Shown in pieces: positions 34,192 through 44,364 of a DNA stretch of 64,000 nucleotides. Origin of the DNA: Ilex aquifolium (lineage: Eukaryota > Streptophyta > Magnoliopsida > Aquifoliales > Aquifoliaceae); NCBI GenBank assembly GCA_951799425.1, contig OX637407.1, positions 441,501 to 505,500 of the forward strand, in the 5' to 3' direction. Within the stretch, counting starts at the first letter, position 1; every line of letters begins with the position of its first letter. Below the pieces are notes generated by a model that worked only from the letters and a program-made list of their open reading frames with translations, did no database searches and had not been told where the DNA came from. The position numbers were made by a program, and so were the translations under genes.

Positions 34192-34200
34192 CTATAAATA
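34192..34200 (+). promoter_or_regulatory. TATA box of LTR H1
   Basis: CTATAAATA in TTGCCTATAAATAC. The same motif lies in H2 on the minus strand at 50638-50646. Confidence 0.6.
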
Positions 34201-35230
34201 CAACCATTGTTGGAGAGCTTAGGGGACGGAAGTAGAAAGGTTGATGGAGGCTTAGACTCCCACCAATATTATTGTAGAGTAATCTTATATTTCCTTGTAT
34301 GAAGTAGTTGTTCTAAGAGATTGGTTTGGCATTAGTCCAACATCTCTTAACTTGTTGTAAAATTAGTTTTATGCTTATGCTTTCAATTACATGCATAGAG
34401 GGAGATAGATCACCTTTGGTTGTGGATCACTCTCCAAAAGTGACTACCTTTCTTCTACTTTTAATTTGTGTTTCATTCACTTCCATTGCTTGAGCTTCTT
34501 TCTTCCCTTAGAGGAGTGAAACTCTTCCACTTTTCTAGAGCTTCGCCAAAGCCGTGAAAGGTGGAACGTGATTCACTCATTCTTTGTCGAAGATCGGCTC
34601 CTTGTTTATTGTGTTTTGTTTTGTGAACCCTCTACTTGGAGGAATGAGCATCACTTACTTTTCTGGCTTTACCAAAGCCATGAAGAGTAAGTAGTTTCTC
34701 ATTCACTCTTTAGTAAGAAGAGAAGGGCATGTATAAATTATCCGGATGTTATATTTGTGCAATTTCGATTATGCTTAATGCTTTATATTCCCCATGCTTG
34801 TTGAATGATTGATTGCATCTAGCAAAGCTAAAGTACTTTGTATAACCAAGAGTTCTTTCTATAACATAGATAACTCTTGTATAGAAAGACTCGTTGGTTC
34901 AAGGCAAGTACCCCGGCTAGATCTTCATGACTACCCTTCAATCTTCACCATTATTGTGCTTAAATTAAAGAATGGAAATGAAACATTAATGTCATGATTG
35001 GATGTCTTGTAGAAACACTTGTTTGTTTGTAGACGAGTTAAGTCTCGGCACAGACAATTCTTGTAAACTTCTAGAAAGACATCGGAATCATGTTCTTAAT
35101 TCTCATAATCCACTTTTATCTTCCGATTAACCTGCTATTGACACGGGGGTTAATTGAGTTATCAAGCACAAATATAACAATTCGACCTCTAAATGGGTCA
35201 AAAATGCGCTAGAAGTTCCAGTGAGCAAAA

Positions 35231-35391
35231 CCTTCCGGAAGAACGATAAAACCTTCCGGAAGGTCGATGACAAAAACCTTCCAGTGAGCAAAACCTTCCG
35301 GAAGGACGATAAAACCTTCCGGAAGGTCGATGAAAAAAACCTTCCAGTGAGCAAAACCTTCCGGAAGAACGACAAAAACCTTCCGGAAGGT
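35231..35391. repeat. CCTTCCGGAAGG motif cluster in LTR F
   Basis: Six CTTCCGGAAG dyads, alternating with CCTTCCAGTGAGCAAAA spacers, in a ~54-bp super-unit repeated three times. Each dyad contains TTCNNGAA, the two-unit core of a heat shock element. The cluster ends about 50 bp upstream of the TATA box. Confidence 0.88.
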
Positions 35392-35442
35392 TAGTGTAAA
35401 AATCCAAAAATTTCTGTTTCGCGAATGCCGGCTCTTTCTCCA

Positions 35443-35452
35443 CTATAAATAC
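35443..35452 (+). promoter_or_regulatory. TATA box of LTR F
   Basis: CTATAAATAC. The TTCCGGAA cluster lies directly upstream. Confidence 0.6.
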
Positions 35453-36992
35453 ATAATGTCTTCTCTTTAGCCTTCATTACACACCTCAAAACCCTAGAAA
35501 ACATTAGAGAGAAAGAGGGGAAGAGAAAAACACAAGATCAAAGGTGAAATACAAGGAATTTAAGGGTGATTCAAGATCCAAGCCCTAGATTTCCAAGAAC
35601 ATCAAGGTAGGGGATTTCTTCCTATTCTCTTACATTGAGGCTAGGATTAAATTATATGTATTCTTTTGGTTCAAAATCATATATACTTGCTATTATTTAC
35701 TTGATTCTTGATCCTCTTGCATTTATTACCATGTTTTAAACATTGTAGTAGTTGGGTAACCATTAAAGGTCCCTTTTTCATTCTAAAACCCTAGTTTTAA
35801 GAAAAATGAATCTTTCCTCTTTACATTTTCTTTGTTCTCACCATCACAACCTTAGTGTTTGATATTGTATAACAAAATAATGTTTATGGTGATCTCTTGC
35901 TCTTTTTCTTCCATTTTGCTATGGTACAAATTGTGAAATTTGGGGATTTGTGGAGTATTGTGTTAATTGAGGAAATTGTGGATATCGTATGTCTTGTTTG
36001 GTTGTTTGGAGGAACAAGGGTGAGAGGGTTCTTGTAGGGATGCTTGAGAAATAAGGCTTTGAGGGTGAATTGGGGACTTGTGTAATTGTTGTTTATGTGA
36101 GATTTGTTGGTATTTTATCTCTTGGGTGGTGGTACGATACGAACATGGATTACTATGGACCGGGGATCATGTAGTGGGTATACGTCTTTATATGCCACGC
36201 GGGTATGAACTTTTCCTACCACATGGAGTGGGTAGACGCCTTTGTACGCCGTGTGGGTATAAACTTTTCATATCACTAATGATCACGGTTTAGTAACGTG
36301 GGTTGTATCGGGCACACCGTGTGGGTCATCGTGCATTGTACCAAATACGATTTCTGCAAGAGTTTTGGGGTAGTATGGGATGCCACAAGAACTTGTGGAA
36401 ATGGTGTATGGTGGGATGGATTATGTGTTGGGAATTGATTCTTATTAGTATCTTGTGTTCATTTATTCTTTTAATTACCGTGGTTCCTTAAACTTGAGAT
36501 CTATTTAAAATGTCATGCTTTTCCTTCAAAATGTTATATATGTTATTTGTGAAAATGAGACCAACCATTTTATATGCTTTCCTAAACCTTGTTTGAGTTT
36601 GGGAAGATTTTGCTACAGAGCTTCGTGCTCACCCCCTACCGCTAACATTTTTCAGATTATGCTATAGAGGAGGAGCTTGGCGCTAATGAGCCGGGCCTTG
36701 GGGACGCCTCATTGGAGGGGTACCTAGATCCCGAGTGGGACATCTAGAGATGTAGCTTATTTTTGTTCTAGACTAGGAGATTTATTTCTGAACAATGTAA
36801 AGTCTAGATTCTTTTGAAATTCCGCTGCGGTATATTCATGTAATTCTTTTGGGAATGTAATTGCCATACTTGGCCTATTCTTTTGGGATAACATTATGGA
36901 TAGTCTAGATGGTAAATGGAATTTTATTGTTATTGGATGGTTAAATGGACCCTGTGTGGTCAAGTTAATATAATTGCACAGGTTGTATTTTT

Positions 36993-37026
36993 GGGTAGAG
37001 CTTCTCATACAAAGGAGACTCTGCCC
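36993..37026 (+). other. Conserved hairpin near LTR F 3' end
   Basis: GGGTAGAG and CTCTGCCC form an 8-bp stem (one G-U pair in RNA) around an ~18-nt loop containing ACAAAGGAGA. The same hairpin occurs in LTR C (7694-7727, minus strand). Confidence 0.55.
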
Positions 37027-37140
37027 AAATTTTGTTAAATCTAGGATGTTTCTTATTTGATGGATATATAGTTAGTTGCTCTCATGTTATGAATGGTTTT
37101 AGAATGTAATGCCGTCCAGGGTGGTATTTGGGGCGTTACA

Positions 37141-37409
37141 GAAACACCTCAAAATATTATAATTTCGATTCCATCACAGATTCATTTTGTCTCCTTGAAA
37201 ATGAAAACGTTTCGGAAGTTTCGACCATTTTGAAACGAAATGTTGATCCTTGGTCTGAAGAGGTTGCATGTCCTATTCTTTGCACCCTATCCTAACCGGT
37301 TGAAAATGCCTGCAAAACAAGTCAACCAAGCTAAAATTCTTGATTTATTCAAGCAGGTAAAAACTAGTATGCCTCTTCTTGATGCAATCTGACAAGTGTC
37401 GTCATATGC
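37141..37409 (+). pseudogene. Element G gag-protease linker, fragment
   Basis: After LTR F the Athila-type reading resumes: FAPYPNRLKMPAKQ, ILDLFKQVKTSMPLLDAI, one stop, then QVSSYA, where solo LTR I interrupts. The text continues after I as KFLKDMRPVKRTLH. This segment normally sits between the gag zinc knuckle and the protease. Confidence 0.75.
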
Positions 37410-39870
37410 TGTAAAACCCGAGAAAATTTTAACTTTTGAGAAAAAAGGGCAAAATGGTAAATTGCCACTATGGTACAGGTTGTAAACCTGAAATTTTCTA
37501 CAGCTCGGATGACGAAACGGACATCGCCGTTGGATTCATCACGCGAAATCTAGTTACCCTGTCAAATTTCGTTGAATTCCGAGATAGTCGGATTTTTCGC
37601 GTTTTACGAGACGAACGGGCCTCGAGTGACCCCGTACACGAAATTTTTATAAAATTTTAAAGTTTAGGGAAATAAATAACGGCAAGTTAAAATAAAAATA
37701 TTTTGAACTTGAACCGGAGCGAAATTTAATCGTTTCGGGGTTAAAACGGACCCGGGAAATAAGGGCCGTGTGGCGCGTTGTGGGCCAAGAATTTAAAGGG
37801 TATTTAAAGGGGAGAAAATCAGATTTCTCTCCCCATTTGCTCAGCCGATTTTAACGTGAGAGGAAGAGAGGGAAAGAGCAAGTCTTCTCCACCTTCTCTC
37901 TACGATCTACACCCATTGAGAGCTCAAATCCACTTGGGCCAAGAACAAGAGTTGTTCTACGCATCAAGGGCTACAAGACCATACCAAGGAGGTCGGATTT
38001 TGGAGTGATTTGAAGAGCGGGATTTTGGGAAGCTAGGGCTTAGAGCTTGAATCGGGTCTTGGAGGCTTCTCAAGTTTGTTCTCCACACTTCAAGAGGTAG
38101 GGTTCCCTCCTACTAAGGTTTATTCCAAACCTAGGATGTTTTTATGAAATGGGTAGGATGATAGATTGTATATCTCTTGCCTATTGTTTGTAATGTGTTG
38201 AAATGGGTATTGAAATGGGTAAAGATCAATTCTAATTGGATTGGTAATTAGAAATTTTTAAATGAAATTTCTAGAATTGGGTATATGGGATTGACCTAAT
38301 GTAATTCTTGGATTATGTGAATTGTGGGCATGCTATGTGCTTATATTATGCCATGAGAATTAAAGTGTGTTATTACTTGATTTTGTGATGACATGCTTGG
38401 GTGTCATTCAAGATAAAATGTTGATATATGTATACATGTTATAATATATTGACATTGTAGAGAATTATGGAAATTATATGCTTACGATGTAATTTTGCCA
38501 TGAAATATGTAAAACGTGATTAGAATGTTCATGTGTTACTCATAGCATATTGAACATGATAATATTGTTGCAATGGAGCATCACATTGCATATGCACGGG
38601 AACATCGCATTTAGTGGGTGTATGTGCATGGTGGTTGTCTTCACCACGCTTGGTGGATGACGAGTGGGCTCGGGTAAGATGGGTCGATGACCTAATCGAG
38701 TCGCACGGTTTGCACGGTTGTTAGGGTTGGGGTAGCAAGAAGGGCTAGACTATCCCTCGGGGTGAGAGACCCGGTGATTGGATACGCACTCCGTTGGTAT
38801 AAGAGTCCATAAAGTGTGTCGGTGTACGCGGAACCGTTGGTGGAAGTCCATGAATTCCGTGTCGGTTGGGTGCCGTTGGTGTAAGTCCATAAATATCCAC
38901 CCCAAGAAAGACCCTAGAATGAAATGTCATTTGATGTACAACATAAATGACGGATTAGTACACATTGGCACTTGCATGTGTAGAGGAGCCGGGAAGGGCT
39001 CGGTTGATATGCATGAGTGGGTCTCACCTCATTCCATAGCATGGCATTGCAAATTCCATCATTGAATATATTTCCTTGCTTGGGATGTTATGAATTGTTG
39101 TTTTGTGGCATGTGAACATTTCATATGCATATAGGTTGGGGAGTAGCCTCATTAAGAGATACCCTACTGAGCGTGGCTCACCCTTTATGGGAAAAATATT
39201 TCAGGTGCTGGGTTCACACCGGCGGACGGCTCCCATTTCGAGCCCCAAGGTTGAAGAAAGCCAGAATGTGGCTTTATTTTGAGTTTTTGTAAAATAATTA
39301 TAAAAACTTGGTTTTGGTATGTAAATTCATATAAATGTTTGTAATAGAATTTATATGTATCATGTTTTATGGGAAAAACTTCATTAAATATGTGTTGGAT
39401 GGAAAAGATGTGTGTTGAATGGATTGGAAGTGAAAAACAAAGGAAAAAGGCAAAAGTGGCAGAATCGTACCGGTACGCGTACCGGTACGGCGACAGCCAG
39501 AAGGTAGAGCGTACCGGTACGCGTACCGGTACGCAGAGGTCCAGTGGGCATACCGTACCGGTACGCGTAACGGTACGCCCTCCAAAATTTTCTGAAATTT
39601 TAATTTTTTTCTTTTTCTTGCCAAACCCTTGGGCTATTGTTTCCTCCCTTCTAATGTTATAAATGGACTATAATGGAGTATAAATCATGGTATATTGAAT
39701 ATTGGTTGAACCCAATGAATAATCGAATCCGGTTAACAATTGTGAGTTAAGATCCCGGTTAAGGGGATACTACTACCGTGGTGTTAGGTTGAGTGACATC
39801 CACGGGTATTTCCGCGGGTTGACGGGTGGTCAACGGTTAATAAAGGACCCCCGGAAATTGGGGTGTCACA
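37410..39870 (+). mobile_element. Solo LTR I (Tekay type, J family)
   Basis: TGTAAAACCCGAG...GGGGTGTCACA, 2461 bp, flanked by TATGC at 37405-37409 and 39871-39875. It is a plus-strand copy of the LTR family of element J (reverse of 50791-53296). A TATTTAAAG box lies at 37801, and a GTACCGGTAC cluster near the 3' end (39467-39577). No internal sequence remains, so it is a solo LTR. Confidence 0.9.
39467..39577. repeat. GTACCGGTAC cluster in solo LTR I
   Basis: Three pairs of GTACCGGTAC (the last unit decayed to GTAACGGTAC), each pair spaced by GC/CG, separated by ~20-bp spacers. The last spacer contains GTCCAGTGGGC. Confidence 0.88.
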
Positions 39871-40563
39871 TATGCTAAGTTTTTAAAAGATATGCGCCCT
39901 GTCAAGAGGACATTGCATGTCGAAAAAAAGTATTTTTGATGAAGCAGGTCAGTACCATTCTCCGAACTAACACCCCACCTAAGTATAATGATCCTGGCTA
40001 TCCCATATTACAATTAACACTGGGGATTTTTGGGTCGAATAAGCAATGTTAGACTTAGGTACGAGTGAGAATTTTAAACCTTACTCGGTCTACAAGCTGT
40101 TAGGCTTGGGAGAATTGAAACCCACTTCAATTACTCTTCAGTTGGCAGACCGAAGTGTAAAAGTACTGGGGGGTGGTAGATGATGTCTTAGTTCAGGTAG
40201 ATAGGTTTACTTTCCTGTCAATTTTATAATACTAGACACTGCACCAATTACTAACCCAACTACATAGATTCCCATCATTTTAGGACGACCATTCCTTGCA
40301 ACATCCAATGCACAAATAAATTGCAGTAGTGCTGTAATGAAATGCCCTTTTGGGAATATGACTTCTAAGTTCAATATTTTCCATGTAGCAAAGCAACCGA
40401 GTGGTGAAGGAGAGTTTTGTGAGATAGACCTGGTAAATGAGTGCGTGGAGGAAAAGTTTGAAACTTATATGTATTCTGATCCTCTTCAATTATGCTTGAC
40501 CAATTCTGAATGTGAGGTTACTAATTCAGAGGTTGTCTTTTATACTGATTTGTTAAACGACTA
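39871..40563 (+). pseudogene. Element G aspartic protease region, broken
   Basis: Reads, with frame breaks, KFLKDMRPVKRTLHVEKK, then the protease core with ML*LGTSENF in place of a DLGASVN-type active site, SVYKLLGLGELKPT, and VDDVLVQVDRFTFPVNF. The flap-like IILGRPFLATSNAQINC and KCPFGNMTSKFNIF follow, a run characteristic of Athila elements. The final 75 codons (40337-40564) are open. No RT domain follows. Confidence 0.75.
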
Positions 40564-42784
40564 GTAGGAGTTACAAGATGTGGAGAGGAACCTCCAACAA
40601 AAAATGTTCTTTGAAGAAGGCAAATCTCGCAAGAAGTAGGGTATTGGGCAATTGGAGCGCGGTTGAACTATTTGAATAAACTGTTTCTTTTTGTATAATA
40701 GAGTTGTTAGTTAACTTCTTATTTTTGGTTTAATTAGTTCTTATTAATTTCTTTTATGCTAATTTGTTATTTTACTGTTTTGCAGTTAGTATTAATTAGG
40801 TGTTATGCTCAGGTGTTCTCTTTCCCTCACTTTTAATTTTAATTTTATTCATTTGCATTATCATTATTGCATTGAGGACAATGCAAATTTTAAGTTGGGG
40901 AGTGAGGTTACACCATTGTGTTGCTCCTATTTATTTATTTATTTTATTAGCTTCAGTTGTAGTAGTTAATTATACATAGTGAAAAATTTTGAAAAAAAAA
41001 AATGAATGATACGTGTTTCTTAAGAACTGTGAGATTTAGATATATTGTGTGACACCCAAATTATTTACATATTGTACTTTGGAGACCTGTAGTCTATGCT
41101 CAAATACCATTGTCATATTGGAATTTAGAAACCCAAACTTTGTTCACAATGTGCAAGCAATGTATGTTGAGATTTATGAGACTAGGTTCATGTTTTGAAA
41201 AAGCTTGACATCCATAGTAGAGATGCATGTATAAATCCAGTGAGTTTTGTGCTTATAATTCTTGGAGGGTTATAATACATTTACTCTTATGATAATCATT
41301 TCAAATCCATTATTTTTCAATAATCTCATTACTCTAGTGTTGGTTAGAAGCATAAGAGTAATGAGTTTGTTATATCTCTATAAAGAGCAACAGTTTGCCA
41401 TACCTTCTGAAAGATAATTTTAGGCCATCTTTTAATTTTACTTGTGCCATAAGCCTATTCTTTCAGTGCATTATCTCTAGTATCCGTGATTGAGCCAGGA
41501 TGGATTTTTGTTTCTTTACATCAATTAATAGTCGAGCCAAGCATATAAGTATATATCCCTAAATTTGTTCCTTGATATAAGTGAGGAATTGTGGTAAAAG
41601 AAAGAAAGAAGAAAAAAAGAGATGATGAGAAATGAAAGACGAGAAAAACAAAAATTCTGAAAAAAAATGAAAAGAAAAGTGAAAAGGAAAGAAAAAATGA
41701 ATGAATGAAAGAGCCAAAAGCTAGTGAAGAAAGAATGAGGAATATGAGTTTCATGTTGTATACAAACTCATGTTGTATACAAAGAAGGTTTTAATGAATG
41801 AGAACATGGAAATTGTCAAAGGGATAACCCATTTTTAAATCCTTAAATTCATCATTTCTTAAACCTTCACCCAAGGCCCCATAATAACCATAGAAGTCCT
41901 ATTTGATTCAGAATGTATGGTTTAGTGTGTAAGCTTTAATTTCTAGGAGATATACCAACTACATTACTTATATGTCTTTTAATATTCCTTTCATGAGATT
42001 ATCCCAAGGTTGTTCATTGAAATTAAACACTTCAATTCTTGAGAAATATGTGAGTAAACATTTTCTTAGTTACATAAATTTGATCCTCACATATACATAA
42101 AAGGGTATTAGTCATTGATAATCAGAGAATTTCTTTTCTGAGTGTGGAAGCCTTGGTGAGTTGTGGCATTGAAACTACATTTGGATAGCTAATAGGGATT
42201 TGAATATGGGTTGATGAATCTTTTGAGTTGCATGATCATATCACACACGCATGGGTTTTGAGTACTAACATGATGGTGAATATTTTTGCATAGCCTTGAA
42301 GCCTTTAGGGGACCTGTGAACTAATTAGTTTGAGGAGATATGATATACCTTTGATCTCATAGTAATTGAGAAATAATAAGTTGAAAATTAGACAAAGTGA
42401 AGTTTGTAGGTATCTTCTCTGAAAACTTTCACGGGACAACACTTGTCTACTAGGGGTAACCTAGGGGCTTAAAGGCTTAGTGCATAGGCTAAATGCATGT
42501 GTTACCTACGAAAAATGGTTTTGTATTTCTAGTTTTGCAATTAATTTTTTCATTTTATTAGATTGTTTATTATGCTCTAGATTCTTTAGCATTGTATTTG
42601 TTGTTTTGTAACATAAATTGCATTGCATATACTTGAAAAACCGTGGTACATTGGAATATGAATAAAATTCTAATTTGGGTACATTTTGAGTTTTAGGATT
42701 CAGGGTTAATTAGTGTTGATTTTAATTAATTTTGGAAAAATAAAAAATAAAAAAAAAACTTTTGAAATTCTGAGTCAGCTCCTG
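40564..42784 (+). mobile_element. Element G 3' non-coding region; RT and integrase absent
   Basis: Immediately after protease the sequence passes into 3' text typical of the group: TTGAGGACAATGCAAATTTT followed by AAGTTGGGGAGTGAGG (40891-40912). A purine-rich tract comes next (41590-41720), then AT-rich DNA. No RT, RNase H or integrase motif and no clear 3' LTR is present. G is therefore a gag-protease-only derivative. Its 3' LTR is either truncated by downstream insertions or too diverged to see. Confidence 0.65.
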
Positions 42785-43593
42785 TAGGTTGAAAAGTGCA
42801 TCCTACCGGTAGGTTCCTATTCAGACCGAAAAAAATATATAAGGGTTCTATCGGTAGAAAAATATTTTAATACTTCCAAAGCTTAAGACCCATCCCTCTC
42901 AACTCTCTCTCTACCTTCCAAAAATCCCTAAAGAAGATCCCTGAACCCTCAATCTCCTCAACCACTCTTGGAATCCACCTTTGTTCTTAGTTTCTAAAAA
43001 TGGCTCCAAATAAATTTTTGTCTCCAACTCTCCCCTCTGATGAAGCTTTTGAGTTTACACTCCTAGCATGGGTTTTCTTCATCTCTATAGTCCTTTTGAT
43101 TTTGGTGGGTATGGCAAGAACATTGGGTGGCCAGAGGACACCTCAAGTTAAGAGTACATCCGCGGCTAAGGGTGTGGGTTCTTTATCCACTCAAGCTTCT
43201 GCAAAAGAGACAGGGAAAATGAAAATGGTGGTTTAATCAGGTTCTGAGGAGCAGGATGAGGCACCTTCTATGGTGAAGAAAGTAAAGAAGCCTACGAAGC
43301 CCGTGAACAAGGAGCCTATAGAGAATAGGGGGTAATGTGTGAGCGCAAATGGTGGATGTCGATAGCTTAGGTAAAACTCCGGCAGTTAGAGTACTAGTTG
43401 ATTGAGGACTTGATTTTTTTCTTTAAGCCTGTTGAAGGCTATATTTTAGCTCTATGTCATGAGCTTTACTTGGGGTTGAGTTTGGCTGATGCGGATTTGT
43501 TATTGATGAGGACTAAGGTCCGGGGGAACGTGATTGATGTTACCTCGGTTTCTATAGCTGAATACTTGAGCTATATGAGGCCCTCCTGGCCTT
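42785..43593 (+). pseudogene. Unassigned retroelement-like ORF K
   Basis: Upstream there is a CTACCGGTAG motif (42803-42812), a TATCGGTAG variant and TATATAAGG (about 42836). These are followed by a pyrimidine-rich leader and ATG at 43000. ORF 43000-43236 (78 codons) begins MAPNKF, has one hydrophobic segment (about residues 21-40) and turns basic. It is followed, after a TAA, by SGSEEQDEAPSMVKKVKK. A second frame (43398-43595) reads FFKPVEGYILA...LGLSLADADLLL..TKVRGN. This recalls ORF1/gag-like proteins of plant Athila-type elements, but I cannot assign it firmly. Cut at 43594 by element E2. Confidence 0.4.
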
Positions 43594-44175
43594 AGTAGAT
43601 ATGAACTCCGTGGCATAGCGAGATAGCTCATCAAACTTTCTCTCATAATCCGCCATCGTCATCCTACCTTGTCTTAGAGCCAGGAAATCCGCATTCATTT
43701 TTTCCCTGACCGATTCAGGAAAATACTTGTCTTGGAAGATCTAATCAAACTCCTCCCATGTAAAAGCATCGGTGTTCCTCCTTCTTTTCACCGAATCCCA
43801 CCAATGATCTACCTCCTCTTCCAGTAGATAGGTAGCTAGGCCAACCCGTAGATCCTCGGCAACTACCATGCTATCACATATTTTCTTCACCCGGTGGATC
43901 CACTTATCCGCCTCCAAAGGGTGAGAGCTTCCTTGGAAAGTAGGTGGGCGTTGCCTCAAGAATTCTCTAAGAACTATCATCCTTCTATTTTCGTCCTCGT
44001 TGCCCGGTACGGGAGCTAATGGTTGAAACCCCCCATTGTGGTTGTTGTTTCCATTCTAGTGTTGTACCAGAGTGGTTATCTCTCTTAGGCATTGATAAAT
44101 GCCATTCATGGCATCGGGAGGTGGTGGGTTTGCTTGACCTCCACGACCACGCCCACATCCACGTCTACCATCCAT
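43594..44175 (-). pseudogene. Element E2 gag N-terminal fragment
   Basis: ATG at 44175: MDGRRGCGRGRGGQ, an Arg/Gly-rich start like that of element A gag. The gag core follows: LREFLRQRPPTFQGS, LEADKWIHRVKKICD, DHWWDSVKRRR and YFPESVREKMNADFLALRQG. In-frame stops interrupt it at 44056-44058 and 43741-43743. The protein breaks off before the zinc knuckle. The homologous segment of A starts at its residue ~65. Confidence 0.85.
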
Positions 44176-44348
44176 CCGGCACATCCATTTACAATTTAGT
44201 TTCCTTAGTGTACTAGACACCCTAACTATCACTTTAATCCAAAGCATAAGGCTTGTATATGATTTAAGTCAACAATTCATTCGACCTAGTCCTACTTCCC
44301 TAGTGGCAATCCATAACCTACAGCTCTCATGTAAGACCTAATTCCTAT

Positions 44349-44360
44349 GCTCTGATACCA
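44349..44360 (-). other. Primer binding site of element E2 (tRNA-iMet)
   Basis: TGGTATCAGAGC on the minus strand, a perfect match to the plant initiator-Met tRNA primer site, 4 bp inside the 5' LTR. Confidence 0.9.
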
Positions 44361-44364
44361 AACC

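Larger units (their letters stand above)
33669..35180 (+). mobile_element. LTR H1, truncated at its 3' end
   Basis: Plus-strand copy of the LTR seen in reverse at 49745-50790. Shared landmarks include CGTTCGAACG motifs (33853-34096), CTATAAATA at 34192-34200, GGAGGCTTAGACTCC, the CTTCGCCAAAGCC / GGCTTTACCAAAGCC repeats, and CTCGGCACAGACAATTCTTG. The last ~250 bp present in H2 are missing. The left border (TGATTAGTAC) is a guess from terminal TG and the end of gag similarity. Confidence 0.6.
35181..37140 (+). mobile_element. LTR F, E-family LTR lacking its U3 start
   Basis: Plus-strand relative of LTR E. CGACCTCTAAATGGG at 35184 matches E, and the TATA context CCACTATAAATACATAA and the terminal GTCCAGGGTGG...GGGGCGTTACA are shared with E/E2 read in reverse. 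The promoter-proximal palindrome is CCTTCCGGAAGG (35231-35391) instead of CGTTCGAACG. The 5' few hundred bp expected from E are replaced by H1. A hairpin GGGTAGAG/CTCTGCCC lies at 36993-37026. No PBS follows, so it is a solo or partial LTR within element G. Confidence 0.7.

Noticed and set aside
41041-41060. TGTGACACCC as another LTR start
   Set aside because: The following sequence does not match any LTR here, and no TSD or second end was found.
43000-43236. ORF with one hydrophobic segment as an env-like gene of element G
   Set aside because: The hydrophobic stretch alone is weak evidence. It has its own TATA-like and palindrome context and its position is not clearly within G, so it is left unassigned.
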